Positions 9,955 through 21,303 of a stretch of 64,000 bases of DNA are shown one piece after another. The translations under genes and the position numbers were made by a program. Location of the stretch: contig JAWQEG010000286.1 of NCBI GenBank assembly GCA_033782935.1, forward strand, positions 3,919,501 to 3,983,500, in the 5' to 3' direction. How positions within the stretch are numbered: position 1 is the stretch's first letter; each line of letters opens with the position of its first letter. This DNA is from Petrolisthes cinctipes. Its lineage: Eukaryota; Arthropoda; Malacostraca; Decapoda; Porcellanidae. Under the pieces are notes generated by a model. The model was not told the DNA's origin and did not search any database. It saw only the letters and a list, made by a program, of their open reading frames with translations.

Positions 9955-10621
9955 GTGTTAGAGTATTTTCAAAATTCAGGCCCAAAACATGCTGAAAATC
10001 TATATTTTTGGTGCCCAAAGTCAATATGTGCATGTATCTTCTGTACCCGTTTATATCTCAAATTCAGGCTCAAAACACCCGAAAATTCAATATTTTGGGG
10101 TCCCAGAAGCAATCTGTACAGTGCTAGAATATTTTCAAAATATAGGCTAAAAACATGCTAAAAATCGATCTTTTAGGTTCCAAAAAGTCGATATCTCAAA
10201 TTCAGTCCCAAAACACCCGAAAATTCAAAATTTAGAGGTCACAGAAGGTATCTGTACATGCCTACTCCGTGTTAGAGTATTTTCAAAATACAGGCCAAAA
10301 ACATACTGAAAATCGATCTTTTAGGTGCCCAAAAGTCGATATGTGCATGCATCTTCTGTACCCGTTTATATCTCAAATTCTGGCCCTAAACACCCGAAAA
10401 TTCGATATTTTGCGGTCCCAGAAGCGATCTGTACATGCCTACTCCGTGTTAGAGTATTTTCAAAATTCAGGCCCAAAACATGCTGAAAATCGATATTTTT
10501 GGTGCCCAAAGTCAATATGTGCATGTATCTTCTGTACCCGTTTATATCTCAAATTCAGGCTCAAAACACCCGAAAATTCAATATTTTGGGGTCCCAGAAG
10601 CAATCTGTACATGCCTATTCA

Positions 10622-10798
10622 GTGCTAGAATATTTTCAAAATATAGGCTAAAAACATGCTAAAAATCGATCTTTCAGGTGCCAAAAAGTCGATATGTGCA
10701 TGCAACTTCTGTACCCGTTTATATCTCAAATTCTGGCCCTAAACACCCGAAAATTCGATATTTTGGGGTCCCAGAAGCGATCTGTACATGCCTACTCC
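10622..10798 (+). repeat. Hybrid S/P1 monomer (177 bp)
   Basis: The monomer begins as S (GTGCTAGAATATTTTC, GGCTAAAAACATGC) but continues GTCGATATGTGCATGC and TTCTGGCCCTAAACACC like P1, so it has the 29-bp segment that S lacks. It carries GATCTTTCAGG, a rare variant also present in the S monomer at 10975. An exchange between neighbouring units is the simplest explanation. Confidence 0.75.
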
Positions 10799-11749
10799 GT
10801 GTTAGAGTATTTTCAAAATTCAGGCCCAAAACATGCTGAAAATCGATATTTTTGGTGCCCAAAGTCAATATGTGCATGTATCTTCTGTACCCGTTTATAT
10901 CTCAAATTCAGGCTCAAAACACCCGAAAATTCAATATTTTGGGGTCCCAGAAGCAATCTGTACATGCCTACTCAGTGCTAGAATATTTTCAAAATATAGG
11001 CTAAAAACATGCTAAAAATCGATCTTTCAGGTGCCAAAAAGTCGATATCTCAAATTCAGTCCCAAACACCCGAAAATTCGATATTTAGGGGTCCCAGAAG
11101 CGATCTGTATTTGCCTACTCCGTGTTAGAGTATTTTCAAAATACATGCTCAAAACATACTGAAAATCGATCTTTTAGGTGCACAAAAGTCGATATGTGCA
11201 TGCATCTTCAGTACCCGTTTATATCTCAAATTCAGGCTCAAAACACCCGAAAATTCAATATTTTGGGGTCCCAGAAGCAATCTGTACATGCCTACTCAGT
11301 GTTAGAGTATTTTCAAAATACAGGCCCAAAACATGCTGAAAATCGATATTTTAGATGCCCAAAGTCAATATGTGCATGTATCTTCTGTACCCGTTTATAT
11401 CTCAAATTCAGGCTCAAAACACCCGAAAATTCAATATTTTTGGGTCCCAGAAGCAATCTGTACATGCCTACACAGTGCTAGAATATTTTCAAAATATAGG
11501 CTAAAAACATGCTAAAAATCGACATTTTAGGTGCCAAAAAATCGATATCTCAAATTCAGTCCCAAAACACCCGAAAATTCGATATTTAGAGGTCCCAGAA
11601 GGTATCTGTACATGCCTACTCCGTGTTAGAGTTTTTTCAAAATACAGGCCAAAAACATACTGAAAATCGATCTTTTAGGTGCCCAAAAGTCGATATGTGC
11701 ATGCATCTTCTGTACCCGTTTATATCTCAAATTCTGGCCCTAAACACCC

Positions 11750-13428
11750 GAAAATTCGATATTTTGGGGTCCCAGAAGCGATCTGTACATGCCTACTCAG
11801 TGTTAGAGTATTTTCAAAATACAGGCCAAAAACATACTGAAAATCGATCTTTTAGGTGCCCAAAAGTCGATATGTGCATGCATCTTCTGTACCCGTTTAT
11901 ATCTCAAATTCTGGCCCTAAACACCCGAAAATTCGATATTTTGGGGTCCCAGAAGCGATCTGTACATGCCTACTCCGTGTTAGAGTATTTTCAAAATTCA
12001 GGCACAAAACATGCTGAAAATCGATATTTTTGGTGCCCAAAGTCAATATGTGCATGTATCTTCTGTACCCGTTTATATCTCAAATTCAGGCTCAAAACAC
12101 CCGAAAATTCAATATTTTGGGGTCCCAGAAGCAATCTGTACATGCCTACACAGTGCTAGAATATTTTCAAAATATTGGCTAAAAACATGCTAAAAATCGA
12201 CATTTTAGGTGCCAAAAAATCGATATCTCAAATTCAGTCCCAAAACACCCGAAAATTCGATATTTAGAGGTCCCAGAAGGTATCTGTACATGCCTACTCC
12301 GTGTTAGAGTATTTTCAAAATACAGGCCAAAAACATACTGAAAATCGATCTTTTAGGTGCCCAAAAGTCGATATGTGCATGCATCTTCTGTATCCGTTTA
12401 TATCTCAAATTCTGGCCCTAAACACCCGAAAATTCGATATTTTGGGGTCCCAGAAGCGATCTGTACATGCCTACTCCGTGTTAGAGTATTTTCAAAATTC
12501 AGGCCCAAAACATGCTGAAAATCGATATTTTTGGTGCCCAAAGTCAATATGTGCATGTATCTTCTGTACCCGTTTATATCTCAAATTCAGGCTCAAAACA
12601 CCCGAAAATTCAATATTTTGGGGTCCCAGAAGCAATCTGTACATGCCTACTCAGTGCTAGAATATTTTCAAAATATAGGCTAAAAACATGCTAAAAATCG
12701 ATCTTTTAGGTGCCAAAAAGTCGATATCTCAAATTCAGTCCCAAAACACCCGAAAATTCGATATGTAGGGGTTCCAGAAGCGATCTGTACATGCCTACTC
12801 CGTGTTAGAGTGTTTTCAAAATACATGCTCAAAACATACTGAAAATCGATCTTTTAGGTGCACAAAAGTCGATATGTGCATGCATCTTCAGTACCCGTTT
12901 ATATCTCAAATTCAGGCTCAAAACACCCGAAAATTCAATATTTTGGGGTCCCAGAAGCAATCTGTACATGCCTACTCCGTGTTAGAGTATTTTCAAAATA
13001 CAGGCCCAAAACATGCTGAAAATCTATATTTTAGATGCCCAAAGTCAATATGTGCATGTATCTTCTGTACCCGTTTATATCTCAAATTCAGGCTCAAAAC
13101 ACCCGAAAATTCAATATTTTGGGGTCCCAGAAGCAATCTGTACATGCCTACTCAATGCTAGAATATTTTCAAAATATAGGCTAAAAACATGCTAAAAATC
13201 GACATTTTAGGTGCCAAAAAATCGATATATCAAATTCAGTCCCAAAACACCCGAAAATTCGATATCTAGAGGTCCCAGAAGGTATCTGTACATGCCTTCT
13301 CCGTGTTAGAGTATTTTCAAAATTCAGGCCCAAAACATGCTGAAAATCGATATTTTTGGTGCCCAAAGTCAATATGTGCATGTATCTTCTGTACCCGTTT
13401 ATATCTCAAATTCATGCTCAAAACACCC
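11750..13428 (+). repeat. Recent 1,679-bp tandem duplication, copy 1
   Basis: Ten monomers are repeated 1,679 bp downstream. Shared rare features include GGCACAAAACATGC, AAAATATTGGCTAAAAAC, TCTGTATCCG, GATATGTAGGGGTTCC, GAAAATCTATATTTTAG, CTCAATGCTAG and GATATCTAGAGGTCC. The left edge falls after the CTAAACACCC / CTCAAAACACCC difference, so edges are accurate to some tens of bases. Confidence 0.88.
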
Positions 13429-15107
13429 GAAAATTCGATATTTTGGGGTCCCAGAAGCGATCTGTACATGCCTACTCAGTGTTAGAGTATTTTCAAAATA
13501 CAGGCCAAAAACATACTGAAAATCGATCTTTTAGGTGCCCAAAAGTCGATATGTGCATGCATCTTCTGTACCCGTTTATATCTCAAATTCTGGCCCTAAA
13601 CACCCGAAAATTCGATATTTTGGGGTCCCAGAAGCGATCTGTACATGCCTACTCCGTGTTAGAGTATTTTCAAAATTCAGGCACAAAACATGCTGAAAAT
13701 CGATATTTTTGGTGCCCAAAGTCAATATGTGCATGTATCTTCTGTACCCGTTTATATCTCAAATTCAGGCTCAAAACACCCGAAAATTCAATATTTTGGG
13801 GTCCCAGAAGCAATCTGTACATGCCTACACAGTGCTAGAATATTTTCAAAATATTGGCTAAAAACATGCTAAAAATCGACATTTTAGGTGCCAAAAAATC
13901 GATATCTCAAATTCAGTCCCAAAACACCCGAAAATTCGATATTTAGAGGTCCCAGAAGGTATCTGTACATGCCTACTCCGTGTTAGAGTATTTTCAAAAT
14001 ACAGGCCAAAAACATACTGAAAATCGATCTTTTAGGTGCCCAAAAGTCGATATGTGCATGCATCTTCTGTATCCGTTTATATCTCAAATTCTGGCCCTAA
14101 ACACCCGAAAATTCGATATTTTGGGGTCCCAGAAGCGATCTGTACATGCCTACTCCGTGTTAGAGTATTTTCAAAATTCAGGCCCAAAACATGCTGAAAA
14201 TCGATATTTTTGGTGCCCAAAGTCAATATGTGCATGTATCTTCTGTACCCGTTTATATCTCAAATTCAGGCTCAAAACACCCGAAAATTCAATATTTTGG
14301 GGTCCCAGAAGCAATCTGTACATGCCTACTCAGTGCTAGAATATTTTCAAAATATAGGCTAAAAACATGCTAAAAATCGATCTTTTAGGTGCCAAAAAGT
14401 CGATATCTCAAATTCAGTCCCAAAACACCCGAAAATTCGATATGTAGGGGTTCCAGAAGCGATCTGTACATGCCTACTCCGTGTTAGAGTGTTTTCAAAA
14501 TATATGCTCAAAACATACTGAAAATCGATCTTTTAGGTGCACAAAAGTCGATATGTGCATGCATCTTCAGTACCCGTTTATATCTCAAATTCAGGCTCAA
14601 AACACCCGAAAATTCAATATTTTGGGGTCCCAGAAGCAATCTGTACATGCCTACTCCGTGTTAGAGTATTTTCAAAATACAGGCCCAAAACATGCTGAAA
14701 ATCTATATTTTAGATGCCCAAAGTCAATATGTGCATGTATCTTCTGTACCCGTTTATATCTCAAATTCAGGCTCAAAACACCCGAAAATTCAATATTTTG
14801 GGGTCCCAGAAGCAATCTGTACATGCCTACTCAATGCTAGAATATTTTCAAAATATAGGCTAAAAACATGCTAAAAATCGACATTTTAGGTGCCAAAAAA
14901 TCGATATATCAAATTCAGTCCCAAAACACCCGAAAATTCGATATCTAGAGGTCCCAGAAGGTATCTGTACATGCCTTCTCCGTGTTAGAGTATTTTCAAA
15001 ATTCAGGCCCAAAACATGCTGAAAATCGATATTTTTGGTGCCCAAAGTCAATATGTGCATGTATCTTCTGTACCCGTTTATATCTCAAATTCAGGCTCAA
15101 AACACCC
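13429..15107 (+). repeat. Recent 1,679-bp tandem duplication, copy 2
   Basis: This copy matches the preceding 1,679 bp almost perfectly. The only difference I noticed is C at 12824 against T at 14503, which also breaks the dyad (AAAATAC to AAAATAT opposite GTTTT). The surrounding array is much more diverged, so this duplication is young compared with its neighbourhood. Confidence 0.88.
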
Positions 15108-18100
15108 GAAAATTCAATATTTTGGGGTCCCAGAAGCAATCTGTACATGCCTACTCAGTGCTAGAATATTTTCAAAATATAGGCTAAAAACATGCTAAAA
15201 ATCGATCTTTTAGGTGCCAAAACGTCGATATCTCAAATTCAGTCCCAAAACACCCGAAAATTCGATATGTAGGGGTCCCTGAAGCGATCTGTACATGCCT
15301 ACTCCGTGTTAGAGTGTTTTCAAAATACATGCTCAAAACATACTAAAAATCGATCTTTTAGGTGCACAAAAGTCGATATGTGCATGCATCTTCAGTACCC
15401 GTTTATATCTCAAATTCAGGCTCAAAACACCCGAAAATTTTATATTTTGGGGTCCCAGAAGCAATCTGTACATGCCTACTCAGTGTTAGAGTATTTTCAA
15501 AATACAGGCCCAAAACATGCTGAAAATCGATATTTTAGATGCCCAAAGTCAATATGTGCATGTATCTTCTGTACCCGTTTATATCTTAAATTCTGGCTCA
15601 AAACACCCGAAAATTCAATATTTTGGGGTCCCAGAAGCAATCTGTACATGCCTACACAGTGCTAGAATATTTTCAAAATATAGGCTAAAAACATGCTAAA
15701 AATCGATATTATAGGTGCCAAAAAATCGATATCTCAAATTCAGTCCCATAACACCCGAAAATTCGATATTTAGAGGTCCCAGAAGGTATCTGTACATGCC
15801 TACTCCGTGTTAGAGTATTTTCAAAATACAGGCCAAAAACATACTGAAAATCGATCTTTTAGGTGCCCAAAAGTCGATATGTGCATGCATCTTCTGTACC
15901 CGTTTATATCTCAAATTCTGGCCCTAAACACCCGAAAATTCGATATTTTGGGGTCCCAGAAGCGATCTGTTCATGCCTACTCCGTGTTAAAGTATTTTCA
16001 AAATTCAGGCCCAAAACATGCTGAAAATCGATATTTTTGGTGCCCAAAGTCAATATGTGCATGTATCTTCTGTACCCGTTTATATCTCAAATTCAGGCTC
16101 AAAACACCCGAAAATTCAATATTTTGGGGTCCCAGAAGCAATCTGTACATGCCTACACAGTGCTAGAATATTTTCAAAATATAGGCTAAAAACATGCTAA
16201 AAATCGACATTTTAGGTGCCAAAAAATCGATATCTCAAATTCAGTCACAAAACACCCGAAAATTCGATATTTAGAGGTCCCAGAAGGTATCTGTACATGC
16301 CTACTCCGTGTTAGAGTATTTTCAAAATACAGGCCAAAAACATACTGAAAATCGATCTTTTAGGTGCCCAAAAGTCGATATGTGCATGCATCTTCAGTAC
16401 CAGTTTATATTTCAAATTCAGGCTCAAAACACCCGAAAATTCGATATTTTGGGGTCCCAGAAGCAATCTGTACATGCCTACACAGTGCTAGAATATTTTC
16501 AAAATATAGGCGAAAAACATGCTAAAAATCGATATTATAGGTGCCAAAAAATCGATATCTCAAATTCTGTCCCATAACACCCGAAAATTCGATATTTAGA
16601 GGTCCCAGAAGGTATCTGTACATGCCTACTCCGTGTTAGAGTATTTTCAAAATACAAGCCAAAAACATACTGAAAATCGATCTTTTAGGTGCCCAAAAGT
16701 CGATATGTGCATGAATCTTCAGTACCCGTTTATATCTCAAATTCAGGCTCAAAACACCCGAAAATTCGATATTTTGGGGTCCCAGAAGCGATCTGTACAT
16801 GCCTACTCCGTGTTAGTATTTTCAAAATACAGGCCCAAAACATGCTAAAAATCGATATTTTAGATGCCCAAAGTCAATATGTGCATGTATCTTCTGTACC
16901 CGTTTATATCTCAAATTCAGGCTCAAAACACCCGAAAATTCAATATTTTGGGGTCACAGAAGCAATCTGTACATGCCTACACAGTGCGAGAATATTTTCA
17001 AAATATAGGCTAAAAACATGCTAAAAATCGACATTTTAGGTGCCAAAAAATCGATATCTCAAATTCAGTCCCAAAACACCCGAAAATTCGATATGTAGGG
17101 GTCCCAGAAGGTATCTGTACATGCCTACTCCGTGTTAGAGTATTTTCAAAATACAGGCCCAAAACATGCTGAAAATCGATATTTTAGATGCCCAAAGTCA
17201 ATATGTGCATGTATCTTCTGTACCCGTTTATATCTCAAATTCAGGCTCAAAACACCCGAAAATTCAATATTTTGGGGTCCCAAAAGCAATCTGTACATGC
17301 CTACACAGTGCTAGAATATTTTCAAAATATAGGCTAAAAACATGCTAAAAATCGACATTTTAGGTGCCAAAAAATCGATATCTCAAATTCAGTCCCAAAA
17401 CACCCGAAAATTCGATATTTAGAGGTCCCAGAAGGTATCTGTACATGCCTAGTCCGTGTTAGAGTATTTTCAAAATACAGGCCAAAAACATACTGAAAAT
17501 CGATCTTTTAGGTGCCCAAAAGTCGATATGTGCATGCATCTTCTGTATCCGTTTATATCTCAAATTCTGGCCCTAAACACCCGAAAATTCGATATTTTGG
17601 GGTCCCTGAAGCGATCTGTACATGCCTACTCCGTGTTAGAGTATTTTCAAAATTCAGGCCCAAAACATGCTGAAAATCGATATTTTTGGTGCCCAAAGTC
17701 AATATGTGCATGTATCTTCTGTACCCGTTTATATCTCAAATTCAGGCTCAAAACACCCGAAAATTCAATATTTTGGGGTCCCAGAAGCAATCTGTACATG
17801 CCTACTCAGTGCTAGAATATTTTCAAAATATAGGCTAAAAACATGCTAAAAATCGATCTTTTAGGTGCCAAAACGTCGATATCTCAAATTCAGTCCCAAA
17901 ACAACCGAAAATTCGATATGTAGGGGTCACAGAAGCGATCTGTACATGCCTACTCCGTGTTAGAGTGTTTTCAAAATACATGCTCAAAACATACTAAAAA
18001 TCGATCTTTTAGGTGCACAAAAGTCGATATGTGCATGCATCTTCAGTACCCGTTTATATTTCAAATTCAGGCTCAAAACACCCGAAAATTCAATATTTTG

Positions 18101-21100
18101 GGGTCCCAGAAGCAATCTGTACATGCCTTCTCAGTGTTAGAGTATTTTTAAAATACAGGCCAAAAACATGCTGAAAATCGATATTTTAGATGCAAAAGTC
18201 AATATGTGCATGTATCTTCTGTACCCGTTTATATCTCAAATTCAGGCTCAAAACACCCGAAAATTCAATATTTTGGGGTCCCAGAAGCAATCTGTACATG
18301 CCTACACAGTGCTAGAATATTTTCAAATTATAGGCTAAAAACATGCTAAAAATCGACATTTTAGGTGCCAAAAAATCGATATCTCAAATTCAGTCCCAAA
18401 ACACCCGAAAATTCGATATTTAGAGGTCCCAGAAGGTATCTGTACATGCCTACTCCGTGTTAGAGTATTTTCAAAATACAAGCCAAAAACATACTGAAAA
18501 TCGATCTTTTAGGTGCCCAAAAGTCGATATGTGCATGCATCTTCTGTACCCGTTTATATCTCAAATTCTGGCCCTAAACACCCGAAAATTCGATATTTTG
18601 GGGTCCCAGAGGCGATCTGTACATGCCTACTCAGTGTTAGAGTATTTTCAAAATACAGGCCCAAAACATGCTGAAAATCGATATTTTAGATGCCCAAAGT
18701 CAATATGTGCATGTATCTTCTGTACCCGTTTATATCTCAAATTCAGGCTCAAAACACCCGAAAATTCAATATTTTGGGGTCCCAGAAGCAATCTGTACAG
18801 TGCTAGAATATTTTCAAAATATAGGCTAAAAACATGCTAAAAATCGTCATTTTAGGTGCCAAAAAATCGATATCTCAAATTCAGTCCCAAAACACCGAAA
18901 ATTCGATATTTAGAGGTCCCAGAAGGTATCTGTACATGCCTACTCCGTGTTAGAGTATTTTCAAAATACAGGCCAAAAACATACTGAAAATCGATCTTTT
19001 AGGTGCCCAAAAGTCGATATGTGCATGCATCTTCTGTACCCGTTTATATCTCAAATTCTGGCCCTAAACATCCGAAAATTCGATATTTTGGGGTCCCAGA
19101 AGCGATCTGTACATGCCTACTCCGTGTTAGAGTATTTTCAAAATTCAGGCCCAAAACATGCTGAAAATCGATATTTTTGGTGCCCAAAGTCAATATGTGC
19201 ATGTATCTTCTGTACCCGTTTATATCTCAAATTCAGGCTCAAAACACCCGAAAATTCAATATTTTGGGGTCCCAGAAGCAATCTGTACATGCCTACTCAG
19301 TGCTAGAATATTTTCAAAATATAGGCTAAAAACATGCTAAAAATCGATCTTCTAGGTGCCAAAAAGTCGATATCTCAAATTCAGTCCCAAACACCCGAAA
19401 ATTCGATATTTAGGGGTCCCAGAAGCGATCTGTATTTGCCTACTCCGTGTTAGAGTATTTTCAAAATACATGCTCAAAACATACTGAAAATCGATCTTTT
19501 AGGTGCACAAAAGTCGATATGTGCATGCATCTTCAGTACCCGTTTATATCTCAAATTCAGGCTCAAAACACCCGAAAATTCAATATTTTGGGGTCCCAGA
19601 AGCAATCTGTACATGCCTACTCCGTGTTAGAGTATTTTCAAAATACAGGCCCAAAACATGCTGAAAATCGATATTTTAGATGCCCAAAGTCATTATGTGC
19701 ATGTATCTTCTGTACCCGTTTATATCTCAATTTCAGGCTAAAAACACCCGAAAATTCAATATTTTGGGGTCCCAGAAGCAATCTGTACATGCCTACTCCG
19801 TGTTAGAGTATTTTCAAAATACAGGCCCAAAACATGCTGAAAATCGACATTTTAGGTGCCAAAAAATCGATATCTCAAATTCAGTCCCAAAACACCCGAA
19901 AATTCGATATTTAGAGGTCCCAGAAGGTATCTGTACATGCCTACTCCGTGTTAGAGTATTTTCAAAATACAGGCCAAAAACATACTGAAAATCGATCTTT
20001 TAGGTGCCCAAAAGTCGATATGTGCATGCATCTTCTGTGGCCGTTTATATCTCAAATTCTGGCCCTAAACACCCGAAAATTCGATATTTTGGGGTCCCAG
20101 AAGCGATCTGTACATGTCTACTCCGTGTTAGAGTGTTTTCAAAATACATGCTCAAAACATACTGAAAATCGATCTTTTAGGTGTAAAAAAGTCGATACGT
20201 GCATGCATCTTCAGTACCCGTTTATATCTCAAATTCAGGCTCAAAACACCCGAAAATTCAATATTTTGGGGTCCCAGAAGCAATCTGTACATGCCTACTC
20301 AGTGTTAGAGTATTTTCAAAATACTGGCCCAAAACATGCTGAAAATCGATATTTTAGATGCCCAAAGTCAATATGTGCATGTATCTTCTGTACCCGTTTA
20401 TATCTCAAATTCAGGCTCAAAACACCCGAAAATTCAATATTTTGAGGTCCCAGAAGCAATCTGTACATGCCTACACAGTGCTAGAATATTTTCAAAATAT
20501 AGGCTAAAAACATGCTAAAAATCGATATTATAGGTGCCAAAAAATCGATATCTCAAATTCAGTCCCAAAACACCCGAAAATTCGATATTTAGAGGTCCCA
20601 GAAGGTATCTGTACATGCCTACTCCGTGTTAGAGTATTTTCAAAATACAGGCCAAAAACATACTGAAAATCGATCTTTTAGGTGCCCAAAAGTCGATATG
20701 TGCATGCATCTTCTGTACCCGTTTATATCTCAAATTCTGGCCCTAAACACCCGAAAATTCGATATTTTGGGGTTCTAGAAGCGATCTGTACATGCCTACT
20801 CCGTGTTAGAGTATTTTCAAAATTCAGGCCCAAAACATGCTGAAAATCGATATTTTTGGTGCCCAAAGTCAATATGTGCATGTATCTTCTGTACCCGTTT
20901 ATATCTCAAATTCAGGCTCAAAACACCCGAAAATTCAATATTTTGGGGTCCCAGAAGCAATCTGTACATGCCTACTCAGTGCTAGAATATTTTCAAAATA
21001 TAGGCTAAAAACATGCTAAAAATCGATCTTTTAGGTGCCAAAAAGTCGATATCTCAAATTCAGTCCCAAAACACCCGAAAATTCGATATGTAGGGGTCCC

Positions 21101-21126
21101 AGAAGCGATCTGTACATGCCTACTCC
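15108..21126 (+). repeat. Trimer block with irregular units
   Basis: P starts include 15306, 15807, 16308, 16633, 17456, 17957, 18457, 18947, 19447, 19948 and 20626. Small lesions are a 2-bp deletion in the Q start at 16810 (GTGTTAGTATTTTC), a Q1 monomer placed directly after S at 17132, a deletion in GATGCAAAAGTC near 18192, and one missing C in ACACCGAAAATTC near 18895. No non-satellite sequence occurs. Confidence 0.8.
19800..19947 (+). repeat. Hybrid Q1/S1 monomer (148 bp)
   Basis: The start (GTGTTAGAGTATTTTC, ATACAGGCCCAAAACATGC) is Q1 and the remainder (TCGACATTTTAGG, AAAAAATCGATATCTC, TAGAGGTCCC) is S1, including the 29-bp absence. The monomer is in register. An analogous Q2/S1 hybrid is found at 39553, 50224 and 63211. 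Confidence 0.75.
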
Positions 21127-21303
21127 GTGTTAGAGTGTTTTCAAAATACATGCTCAAAACATACTGAAAATCGATCTTTTAGGTGCACAAAAGTCGATAT
21201 GTGCATGCATCTTCAGTACATGTTTATATCTCAAATTCAGGCTCAAAACACCCGAAAATTCGATATTTAGAGGTCCCAGACGGTATCTGTACATGCCTAC
21301 TCC
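21127..21303 (+). repeat. Hybrid P2/S1 monomer
   Basis: The front is P2 with the local variant GTGTTAGAGTGTTTTC and CAGTACATGTTTATATC. The end is S1-like (CGATATTTAGAGGTCCC, CGGTATCTG). It is followed directly by another P monomer at 21304, so the Q and S of the expected trimer are missing. A crossover in the shared CAAAACACCCGAAAATTC block would produce it. Confidence 0.7.

Noticed and set aside
11623..12159. Long open reading frames (up to 178 codons, many of 119-127) recurring every 500 bp
   Set aside because: They come from the satellite. 177 bp is a multiple of three, so a frame open in one long monomer stays open into the next and ends in S. They start at GTG within the repeat, overlap other open frames, and vary as neutral repeats do. 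No domain, signal peptide or gene context is present.
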